From contig JAGXLJ010000063.1 in the NCBI GenBank assembly GCA_018334775.1, positions 1 through 6,846 on the forward strand: DNA of 6,846 nt, written 5' to 3'. Positions 1-5,032 of this stretch are shown here, piece after piece (within the stretch, counting starts at the first letter, position 1; every line of letters starts with the position of its first letter). The translations under genes were made by a program, and so were the position numbers. Under the pieces are notes generated by a model, which was given only the letters and a program-made list of their open reading frames with translations, was not told the DNA's origin and ran no database searches. This DNA is from Halodesulfurarchaeum sp. GTDB taxonomy: Archaea > Halobacteriota > Halobacteria > Halobacteriales > Halobacteriaceae.

Positions 1-500
1 CAAGTGTCTTCTGGAGCGGAGAGGTCACGGGCCAGCATCTCGCCCCAGTGTTCGAAGCCGTGGTGATCATACAACGTTCTGGCCCGGTCATTCGCCCGAT
101 CGACGTCCAAAAGGATCCGATCAAGCGGAAGGTCTTGTGCTCGGGCGGTCCTCACTGCGGCCTCCAGCAACTCCACCCCGACCCCAGTACCGCGAATCGC
201 GGGGGCGACGTAGAGTTCGTTGAGGACGGCCCCGTCCCAAATATGGGCCATCGTGTCGGGAAGCACGAAGACGTAGCCGACGACCGAATCCCGCCGCTCT
301 GCTACTTGTATGGCCCGGGATTCGTCTGTCCGGCAGCGATCGACCCAGTCGAGATAGCTGTGCCGGTACTGGTCATCGAGTTTGTCGGCATACCGGGTCG
401 CTTTGGCGTCGTCACCGGTCCCTTCAGCGAGTCCCAGTTCGAATCCCTGTTTGAGTTCCCAGAGGGCATCGGCGTCCTCCTGGCGGTAGGGTCTGATCAT
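1..500 (-). CDS. GNAT-family N-acetyltransferase (C-terminus cut off by window start)
   Basis: This reads leftward from an ATG at 500-498; 166 codons are visible and the stop lies outside the window. The protein opens MIRPYRQEDADALWEL, the usual first strand and helix of a GNAT domain. Residues 73-80 (VVGYVFVL) and 93-99 (LNELYVA) fit the central strands. The acetyl-CoA pyrophosphate loop R-x-x-G-x-G is seen as RGTGVG at 103-108. N137, Y144 and the GF pair at 148-149 match the C-terminal part of the fold (ANDRARTLYDHHGF). The family transfers an acetyl group from acetyl-CoA to an amine; the substrate here cannot be told, and an N-terminal protein or small-molecule acceptor are both possible. 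The start was chosen because the family homology begins at once. A weak TATA-like CTAACT on the minus strand near 522-529 suits a leaderless mRNA. It follows the membrane hydrolase gene by 61 bp on the same strand. Confidence 0.85.
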   Translation of the reverse strand, partial: MIRPYRQEDADALWELKQGFELGLAEGTGDDAKATRYADKLDDQYRHSYLDWVDRCRTDESRAIQVAERRDSVVGYVFVLPDTMAHIWDGAVLNELYVAPAIRGTGVGVELLEAAVRTARAQDLPLDRILLDVDRANDRARTLYDHHGFEHWGEMLARDLSAPEDT

Positions 501-561
501 GTGCCAGTCGGGGTGGGCCAGACAGTTAGCGCTTGGTATCAGTGCCGTTTGGTCCGAGCGG

Positions 562-1194
562 TTAGTCACTCGGCTGCAGGAATCGGCCGCCGATGAGTGT
601 TGCACTCAGTCCCACGATGAGCAACTGCATTCCCGAACCCAATAGCGGGAACACTCGTTTTACTTGTTCGGGCTCCGTACCGGGACTCGGATCAACACCA
701 GTGGAATAATGGACGGTCTCTGTCGAGCCAACCACCGCACCGCCTGCATCGGGCTGGGAGCGGTCGATGAATGTTTGGACGATGCCGCGTTGGTCCGAGA
801 GGCGTAGCTCCCCCGAGACAGTGAGGAAGTTGTCCTGAACCGGATATAGGAGGTTCACGCCATTAGTGACGAGGTCCGGACCGATCCCACCCAGTACCAG
901 CGCGACCACGCCCACACCGGCGATGCGTCGAGCCGGGGGCCCAAATCGGTCGATCAGTAACGAGCGGTTCCGCCTGCCGTCCGCAACGAGTAACCCGCCG
1001 AGTCCGAGCGGGACGAACACGCTATGAAACAGTGATCGATGGGCACCCGGGAGGACCAACCCCACAAACGTATCGAGGTCTGGGACCGCGGCAAAGGCCA
1101 TTACGACACCGAGTGACCACCACCCGAACTCGTCCCGGAGCAGCGCCACGGCGACGATGCCACCGATGGCAACGTGGACCAGCGTGGATGGCAT
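562..1194 (-). CDS. Membrane-bound metal-dependent hydrolase, YdjM family
   Basis: A 210-aa hydrophobic protein resembling the YdjM / 'LexA-binding inner membrane-associated hydrolase' family (Pfam family as I recall it). Visible signature: MPSTLVHVAIGG with H7 at the start, then P-D-x-D at 38-41 (D39, D41) and H52-R-x-x-x-H57, the cluster thought to bind metal. Likely membrane helices are about 8-20, 28-36 plus 43-50, 59-71, 91-106 and 191-204 near the C-terminus. Between the last two helices is a roughly 80-residue polar, presumably extracytoplasmic, segment. The start was set at the ATG at 1194 because family members begin here; a TTG extension to 1239 would run through the divergent promoter. 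Minus-strand AAATTGG (1217-1223) is about 26 nt upstream and could be its TATA element. The biochemical activity of the family is not established, so 'hydrolase' is a family name. The position before D107 where I would expect His (H-x3-D) is G103. Confidence 0.8.
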   Translation of the reverse strand: MPSTLVHVAIGGIVAVALLRDEFGWWSLGVVMAFAAVPDLDTFVGLVLPGAHRSLFHSVFVPLGLGGLLVADGRRNRSLLIDRFGPPARRIAGVGVVALVLGGIGPDLVTNGVNLLYPVQDNFLTVSGELRLSDQRGIVQTFIDRSQPDAGGAVVGSTETVHYSTGVDPSPGTEPEQVKRVFPLLGSGMQLLIVGLSATLIGGRFLQPSD

Positions 1195-1216
1195 ACCCAC
1201 CTGCAGGGGACCCATG

Positions 1217-1223
1217 CCAATTT
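1217..1223 (-). promoter_or_regulatory. Possible TATA element of the YdjM-type gene
   Basis: Minus-strand AAATTGG is centred about 26 nt upstream of the ATG at 1194, which suits leaderless transcription. It is a weak match and is supported mainly by position. Confidence 0.3.
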
Positions 1224-1230
1224 CGCTTTC

Positions 1231-1247
1231 GTTCGGCAACTGTCGAA
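1231..1247. promoter_or_regulatory. Candidate operator upstream of the XRE regulator (same motif as at HMGS)
   Basis: GTTCGGCAACTGTCGAA holds an imperfect dyad (1232-1247) with arms TTCGnCA and TGnCGAA around a 2-nt centre. Its centre is about 52 bp upstream of the regulator ATG at 1291 and about 46 bp upstream of the divergent hydrolase ATG at 1194. It matches the HMGS-upstream element (3392-3406) at 12 of 15 positions. This fits autoregulation by the XRE protein and perhaps control of the divergent gene. That the XRE protein is the binder is inference. Confidence 0.45.
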
Positions 1248-1290
1248 ATCCATCGGTGTGTTTTTCGGGTATTGGGACGAATGTCTGGGT

Positions 1291-1995
1291 ATGGATAACC
1301 CCCGGGCAGGCCTGGCCGAACGTATCGCGGGGGAGGTCACACTCAGTGCAGACCCGGGTGCGACGTTGCGCAAGTGGCGGACTGACTTCGAGATATCCCA
1401 GACCGACCTCGCGGCGGAACTTGACGTCTCGCCGTCAGTGGTCTCGGATTACGAAAGCGGTCGCCGCGAAAGTCCAGGCACCGACCTGGTCACCCGGTTT
1501 GTCACAGCCCTCCTGGATATCGACGCGCGTCGAGGTGGGGACCACGCGAGACAGTTCGCCAGGGTGCTCTCCGCCGGGTTCGATAGCAACATCGTGCTCG
1601 ACCTCCGGGAGTATCCACGGACAGTCGACCTGCGCACGTTCTATGACCATGTGGAGGCGACGGAAGTCGTGACAGGAAATCGACCGACCATCAGCGGCCA
1701 TACGCTCATCGATAGCATCAGCGCGATCGCCGAACTGCCCTCCGAGGAGTTCTATCGCCTCTATGGGCAATCTACCAACCGTGTGCTCGGGTTCACGAAC
1801 GTGACACGTGGTGAATCGCCGCTGGTCGCGTTACGTGTCGTCAATCCAAAACCCAACGCGATCCTCCTCTGTGGTTTGACAGAAGCAGACCTGTGGGAAC
1901 ACGCCCCTGATCTCGCACGTCGAGATGGGGTGTCACTCGCGGTGACGGAACTCGAAGCGGAAGCACTCAGAAATCGGCTCAGCGATTTTCCCTGA
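1291..1995 (+). CDS. XRE-type helix-turn-helix transcriptional regulator, haloarchaeal
   Basis: A 234-aa soluble protein. Residues about 24-62 form a Cro/C1-type HTH: LRKWRTDFEISQTDLAAELD, then the recognition region VSPSVVSDYESGRRESPG. The Q37-T-D-L and S48-V-V-S-D-Y-E-S-G-R pattern is typical. A conserved N-terminal lead (LAERIAGEVTLSADPG) precedes it. Residues about 85-230 form a second domain (VLSAGFDSNIVLDLREYP, EEFYRLYGQSTNR, VTRGESPLVALRVVNP) which I recognise as the companion domain of haloarchaeal regulators of this type; its ligand is unknown to me. The ATG at 1291 was chosen over an upstream in-frame GTG at 1174 because similarity starts there and the upstream segment would overlap the divergent gene. 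A T-rich run at 1261-1266 sits where a TATA element would be expected. The gene is convergent with HMG-CoA synthase (10-bp gap) and shares a dyad motif with that gene's promoter, so a role in controlling isoprenoid synthesis is a reasonable but untested guess. Confidence 0.85.
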   Translation: MDNPRAGLAERIAGEVTLSADPGATLRKWRTDFEISQTDLAAELDVSPSVVSDYESGRRESPGTDLVTRFVTALLDIDARRGGDHARQFARVLSAGFDSNIVLDLREYPRTVDLRTFYDHVEATEVVTGNRPTISGHTLIDSISAIAELPSEEFYRLYGQSTNRVLGFTNVTRGESPLVALRVVNPKPNAILLCGLTEADLWEHAPDLARRDGVSLAVTELEAEALRNRLSDFP

Positions 1996-2005
1996 TACCC
2001 CTCGA

Positions 2006-3343
2006 CTACTCGATGAAGGTGTACTGGCGCTCGTTCATCGGGCCCCACCCGTCGAAGACAAACTCGCCATCGGGTTCGGTGAATGGTTCCTGGACCTTTT
2101 CCTTCGAATGGTTATGCTGGTCGTGGACGCGCTCGTACTCCTCGAAGGTTATCGGGTGACGTACATTGAGCAGCGTGTCGACTGCGTCGCCGTCAATTTC
2201 GTCTTCCCAGCCCTCGACGACAAGTTCTTCGTGGATTTCGGCCTGGGCACCGCTCCCGTAGGAGCCCACGAGAAGGGTTTCCCCGGCCAAATCGATCCCC
2301 TTTCGATTGGCATGAATTAGCGCACTCAAGCGGGCGAGGTGGACCGAACTCGTATACCAGTTCCCGACCCGGCTCGAAATGTCCACGGTCGGCTTGATGG
2401 CCCGTTCGTACCATTCACGGTACATGTCCGTCTCGGAGAGGGCGTCCATGTATTCCTGGATATCCTCGGAGAACGCCTCGCGGTCGTCATACTCCTCGGA
2501 TCTGGGTTGGCGGCCGATCTGTTCGGCCAATGTGTCCTCGAGTTCGGTGTCCCGAATCGTGTGTCGGTATCCGAGGACAGCGGCCTTCCGGACCATATTC
2601 GGGAACGGCGTGTGGAATGGGATGAAGCGGTAGTCATCGGGGTGACTCCCACCCGTCTCGGATTCGAAGTCCTCCAGCGCTTCACGCATGCGTGCGAGAT
2701 ATACTTGCATCGAGCGCTTTCCGTCGACGCTCGGGAACTGCTGGTTGGGTTTCAGGAAGTCCGTCTCGTCGACCGAGCCGAAACCTTGCTCCATCGAAAT
2801 CTCGACGATTGACGGGTCTTTGTTCACGTACATCGCGACGGCCCCGGCGCCCTGTGTCGCTTCTCCTGGGTCCCCCCGCTCGTAAAGCGCGGTGTCAGTC
2901 GTGATCACTATCGCACCCCGACCGCGATTCCGGCCGGCGGCGATCCAGTTGACGGCGTCGTTGAGCGCCTGGGTCCCCGAAATGCAGGCGAACTTTCGTT
3001 CCCCTTTGTTTGCATGGGTGAACACGCCGTCAAGAACCTGTTCGAGCGCACCGGCGATGTACGTAGAGGCGGGCTTTGACTTGTCAAAGGCGCTCTCGGT
3101 GGCGACGTCGATCCGGCCCACTTCCTTGGGATCGATCCCCTTGCGCTCCATCAACCGATGGGCCGCGTTAGCGCCCATGGTCACGATGTCCTCATAGGCG
3201 TCCGGGAACGAACTCTTGAACAAGCCGAGTCCTTTGGTGTATTTTTCCGGGTCGTCGTCCATGACCGGGGCGAACTCCTCGGGGAGGTCGAGACTGAGTT
3301 TCCCCGTCCAGATCTCGATGCCGTCGATTCCGACTGCAGTCAT
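2006..3343 (-). CDS. hmgB: Hydroxymethylglutaryl-CoA synthase, archaeal type
   Basis: This 445-aa enzyme condenses acetoacetyl-CoA with acetyl-CoA to HMG-CoA, the first committed step of the mevalonate route to the isoprenoid chains of archaeal lipids, carotenoids and quinones. The thiolase-like fold and catalytic triad are visible: Glu83 (VATES), nucleophile Cys120 (KFACISGTQALNDAV) and His244 (PFHTPFPNM). Other family blocks are GVF/HANKGERKF before the Cys, DTALYERGDPGEATQGAGAVA at about 150-170, GNWYTSSVHLARL at 327-339 and the late glycine loop LLVGSYGSGAQAEI at 357-370. Length is near that of haloarchaeal and eukaryotic-type enzymes, longer than many other archaeal HMGS. The acidic surface suits a high-salt cytoplasm. 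Unlike many archaea, no acetoacetyl-CoA thiolase or DUF35 gene is adjacent in this window. The start ATG at 3343 has a TATA-like CCATAAAC 26-33 nt upstream and a palindrome just beyond it. The published symbol varies (hmgB, hmgS, mvaB or hmgCS); the function is secure. Confidence 0.97.
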   Translation of the reverse strand: MTAVGIDGIEIWTGKLSLDLPEEFAPVMDDDPEKYTKGLGLFKSSFPDAYEDIVTMGANAAHRLMERKGIDPKEVGRIDVATESAFDKSKPASTYIAGALEQVLDGVFTHANKGERKFACISGTQALNDAVNWIAAGRNRGRGAIVITTDTALYERGDPGEATQGAGAVAMYVNKDPSIVEISMEQGFGSVDETDFLKPNQQFPSVDGKRSMQVYLARMREALEDFESETGGSHPDDYRFIPFHTPFPNMVRKAAVLGYRHTIRDTELEDTLAEQIGRQPRSEEYDDREAFSEDIQEYMDALSETDMYREWYERAIKPTVDISSRVGNWYTSSVHLARLSALIHANRKGIDLAGETLLVGSYGSGAQAEIHEELVVEGWEDEIDGDAVDTLLNVRHPITFEEYERVHDQHNHSKEKVQEPFTEPDGEFVFDGWGPMNERQYTFIE

Positions 3344-3368
3344 GTGTTATCGGAGTTACTGCTGGCTG

Positions 3369-3376
3369 GTTTATGG
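3369..3376 (-). promoter_or_regulatory. TATA box of HMG-CoA synthase gene
   Basis: Minus-strand CCATAAAC is centred about 30 nt upstream of the ATG at 3343, so the mRNA would start within a few nucleotides of the start codon (near-leaderless). No Shine-Dalgarno precedes the ATG. Confidence 0.5.
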
Positions 3377-3390
3377 TACTGTCGATGGGT

Positions 3391-3410
3391 AGTTCGACAC
3401 GTGTCGTACT
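3391..3410. promoter_or_regulatory. Candidate operator: 20-bp palindrome upstream of HMG-CoA synthase
   Basis: AGTTCGACACGTGTCGTACT has a perfect 12-bp core palindrome (CGACACGTGTCG, 3395-3406). Outer AGT/ACT arms bring it to 20 bp with one mismatched pair. Its centre is about 58 bp upstream of the HMGS ATG and 28 bp beyond the TATA box, a usual place for an archaeal activator, or for a repressor blocking TFB/TBP. The core recurs at 12 of 15 positions upstream of the XRE regulator gene (1231-1245). That the XRE protein binds here is inference. Confidence 0.5.
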
Positions 3411-3574
3411 TACCCCTACAAACACTCCACTCCGCGGCTACCAAGCCATTCCGAACGGCAATGAAATGCTCCGACAATCTCCGAGTTCCGCGTTGGGTCC
3501 ATGCGCCCAATTGACAGAGGGTATCAGGAGCATCAGGAAAACAACACTGCGGCCAACTAAGACGTTACACCCAT

Positions 3575-3586
3575 TTTCGTTCGAAA
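3575..3586. repeat. Short dyad TTTCG-TT-CGAAA
   Basis: A 5-bp inverted repeat with a 2-nt centre, about 235 bp upstream of the HMGS start. It shares only the TTCG...CGAA outer bases with the two stronger elements and lacks their central CA-NN-TG, so it may be chance. Confidence 0.25.
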
Positions 3587-3685
3587 TCTCCGTGGTCGGG
3601 TAATCCCTCAAGGTACTGTCTTCGACTCCGTCGGGAACTGGTAGTGTAAGAATGGTTCGACCCTGGCCGGTCCCCTTTGCCGGAA

Positions 3686-4261
3686 TCAATCTTCTTCGAT
3701 GACTTCCGGATCGGTCAAGGCTTCCTGCAACGAATCGAGACCGTTGACCCACTCGGTGACGAGTCCGTATTCGATGTCCTCGGTCACTGAGATATCGAGA
3801 TCCTCACCGTGGATCAGCAGCGTTCCGGCCGCGGAGGCATGCCCCAGTGCCGTGTCAAGATCATCGTCTGCTTCGGCGTCCGCTGCGTGGCGGATGTGTT
3901 CCTCGATCGACCCCTCTTCGATCGGCCCCTCGGCGACGTATCGCTCGGCGCTATAGAAGACACAGACAAGACTGGTCTGGACACCGTCGACCAGCATGAG
4001 TGTATCTTCGGCCTCGATCTCCGGCTCCGCAAGGACGACTTCCCGAATATCGACCAGTTCGTCCATCGCGCGATCCGCATCGATGACTCCCTCATCGAGG
4101 GCGGTGAGAATCTTCGCCACCGCTATTGCGACGTCGTCCTGGAGGTTGAGCAGCAGACGCGCCGAGTCTTCGTTCTCCGGATCGATGTCTTCATCCCGAA
4201 GACGATCAAGCCAGTTCTCCCACCGTTCTTCGGAGTAAAACTCTGCTTCGGGGTCGCTCAT
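3686..4261 (-). CDS. DUF2150 family protein
   Basis: A 191-aa very acidic protein with no signal peptide or membrane helix, recognised as the archaeal DUF2150 family. Conserved stretches are FYSEERWENWLDRLRDE (8-24), DSARLLLNLQDDVAIAVAKI (32-51), LMLVDGVQTSLVCVFYSAE (88-106) and VTEDIEYGLVTEWVNGLDS (159-177). The composition is mostly helical and length is typical for haloarchaeal members. No catalytic motif is visible and, to my knowledge, the function is unknown; a cytoplasmic protein-protein or nucleic-acid-associated role cannot be told apart. The start ATG at 4261 gives the conserved MSDP opening, and minus-strand CCTTAGT (4285-4291) lies about 27 nt upstream as a possible TATA element. 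It is transcribed in the same direction as HMGS but separated from it by 342 bp containing that gene's own promoter, so co-transcription is unlikely to be the main mode. It is divergent from the nitroreductase-like gene. Confidence 0.85.
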   Translation of the reverse strand: MSDPEAEFYSEERWENWLDRLRDEDIDPENEDSARLLLNLQDDVAIAVAKILTALDEGVIDADRAMDELVDIREVVLAEPEIEAEDTLMLVDGVQTSLVCVFYSAERYVAEGPIEEGSIEEHIRHAADAEADDDLDTALGHASAAGTLLIHGEDLDISVTEDIEYGLVTEWVNGLDSLQEALTDPEVIEED

Positions 4262-4322
4262 ACCCGAACTGGCGGGTGCCGCGGACTAAGGCCTTTCCTT
4301 CGAGTGACCAGTGGTCGCCTTC

Positions 4323-4328
4323 TTTACT
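4323..4328 (+). promoter_or_regulatory. TATA-like element of the SagB/nitroreductase gene
   Basis: TTTACT is centred about 25 nt upstream of the ATG at 4350, so transcription would begin at that ATG. This favours 4350 over the in-frame GTG at 4311, which lies upstream of the promoter. The GGAGG at 4343-4347 ends only 2 nt before the ATG, too close for ordinary Shine-Dalgarno use. Confidence 0.4.
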
Positions 4329-4349
4329 CCGGCCCATCCAAAGGAGGGT

Positions 4350-4985
4350 ATGAACGCGATCGAGCCCGACCCTGGGTCGGATCGGCCCCTTCCCGACCCG
4401 GACCAAGCCGGGTCGACACCGCTCGAAACCACACTCACTCACCGACGGTCCCGTCGGGAGTTCGGCCATGGCCCAATTTCGCTCGCTGACGTGAGCCAGT
4501 TGCTTTGGGCAGCGCAAGGTGAAACCCATCCGGACGGCTTGCGAACCGCACCAAGTGCCGGCGCGACCTATCCGCTGGTCGTCCGGCTGAGCGTCGCCGA
4601 AAATGGGGTCCCAGACCTCGAGCCAGGGGTGTATCGGTATTGGCCAGGGGCACATACGCTTCGAACGGAGACCTCCCTCCCGGCACAAGCCGAATTGCAA
4701 CGAGCAGCGTACGACCAAGAATGGGTGGGTGAGGCCCCGATCGTCGTGGCGATTTCAGGGGTCGTGGAGCGAACCGCGCGGGAATACGGACCTCGAGCTG
4801 GTGACCTGTACGTCCCGATGGAAGCCGGCCACGCCGGTGAAAATCTGCACCTTCAGGCCGAAGCGGTCGGTCTGGCAACGGTACCAGTGGGCGGTTTCAA
4901 AGACGAGGCTGTCGCCTCTGCGCTCGATCTGGGCCCTGAACGACCACTCATCATGTATCCGGTCGGACAGCGATCCAGCGAGTAG
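4350..4985 (+). CDS. SagB/ThcOx-type nitroreductase-family FMN oxidoreductase
   Basis: A 211-aa flavoprotein of the nitroreductase fold. The FMN-phosphate binding arginine block is HRRSRREF (31-38). The segment ISLADVSQLLWAAQG (43-57) and the SAGATYPL loop (69-76) are typical of the SagB-type dehydrogenase branch. The C-terminal helix and FMN contact HAGENLHLQAEAVGLATVPVGGF (161-183) and MYPVGQ (202-207) complete the domain. SagB-type enzymes use FMN to oxidise azolines to azoles in ribosomal peptides, but stand-alone single-domain homologues are common in archaea and bacteria with unknown substrates. No cyclodehydratase, precursor peptide or transporter is seen nearby, so a peptide-maturation role is not supported here. 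Length suits a single-domain member. It is convergent with the TatD-family gene (47-bp gap). Confidence 0.85.
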   Translation: MNAIEPDPGSDRPLPDPDQAGSTPLETTLTHRRSRREFGHGPISLADVSQLLWAAQGETHPDGLRTAPSAGATYPLVVRLSVAENGVPDLEPGVYRYWPGAHTLRTETSLPAQAELQRAAYDQEWVGEAPIVVAISGVVERTAREYGPRAGDLYVPMEAGHAGENLHLQAEAVGLATVPVGGFKDEAVASALDLGPERPLIMYPVGQRSSE

Positions 4986-5025
4986 GACCTTCGAGTTAGC
5001 GATGCAGCAAGTGGGGCCTTCGAGT
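4985..5025. repeat. Pair of 12-bp direct repeats between convergent genes
   Basis: GGACCTTCGAGT (4985-4996, first base inside the stop codon) and GGGCCTTCGAGT (5014-5025) match at 11 of 12 positions. CCTTCGAGT also occurs at 4297-4305, ahead of the same gene. A GGCC-8nt-GGCC inverted repeat (5015-5030) overlaps the second copy and could form a small hairpin between the two stops. Its significance is unclear. Confidence 0.35.
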
Positions 5026-5032
5026 GGGCCGA

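Larger units (their letters stand above)
3344..3685. other. 342-bp intergenic region between DUF2150 and HMG-CoA synthase genes
   Basis: No convincing gene is seen here. Short open frames on both strands give Ser/Arg/Pro-rich shadow-like peptides with no recognisable motif. The HMGS-proximal third holds the TATA box and the 20-bp palindrome. The rest is upstream DNA of unknown role. It includes a TTTCG-TT-CGAAA dyad (3575-3586), a 7-bp direct repeat ATCAGGA at 3523 and 3532, and GC-rich CCGG-containing sequence just after the DUF2150 stop (3659-3682) that might help 3'-end formation. No tRNA-like T-arm folds properly. It is longer than other intergenic gaps in the window, which are about 10-110 bp. 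Confidence 0.6.

Noticed and set aside
48..596. 182-codon open frame on the plus strand opposite the GNAT gene
   Set aside because: It lies antisense to a clear GNAT domain and has no recognisable motif. Long antisense frames are common in GC-rich haloarchaeal genes.
1195..1239. Upstream TTG extension of the YdjM-type protein
   Set aside because: MPSTLVHVAIGG at 1194 is the natural family start, and the TATA-like element lies inside the extension.
1174..1290. N-terminal GTG extension of the XRE regulator (39 residues)
   Set aside because: The extension overlaps the divergent gene start and contains the shared dyad element. Family similarity begins at the ATG at 1291.
2339..2812. 157-codon plus-strand open frame inside the HMGS gene, plus several shorter ones
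   Set aside because: It is fully antisense to a gene with an intact catalytic triad; the composition looks like a reverse-strand shadow.
3373..3603. 76-codon plus-strand open frame in the intergenic region
   Set aside because: It starts inside the HMGS promoter, has low-complexity Ser/Arg/Pro composition, shows no motif and has no promoter.
3645..3685. tRNA-like GGTTCGA sequence in the gap after DUF2150
   Set aside because: The bases around it do not form a five-pair T-stem and there is no acceptor or anticodon arm.
4206..4718. 170-codon minus-strand open frame opposite the SagB-type gene
   Set aside because: It is a shadow of a well-supported flavoprotein gene and has no motif or promoter of its own.
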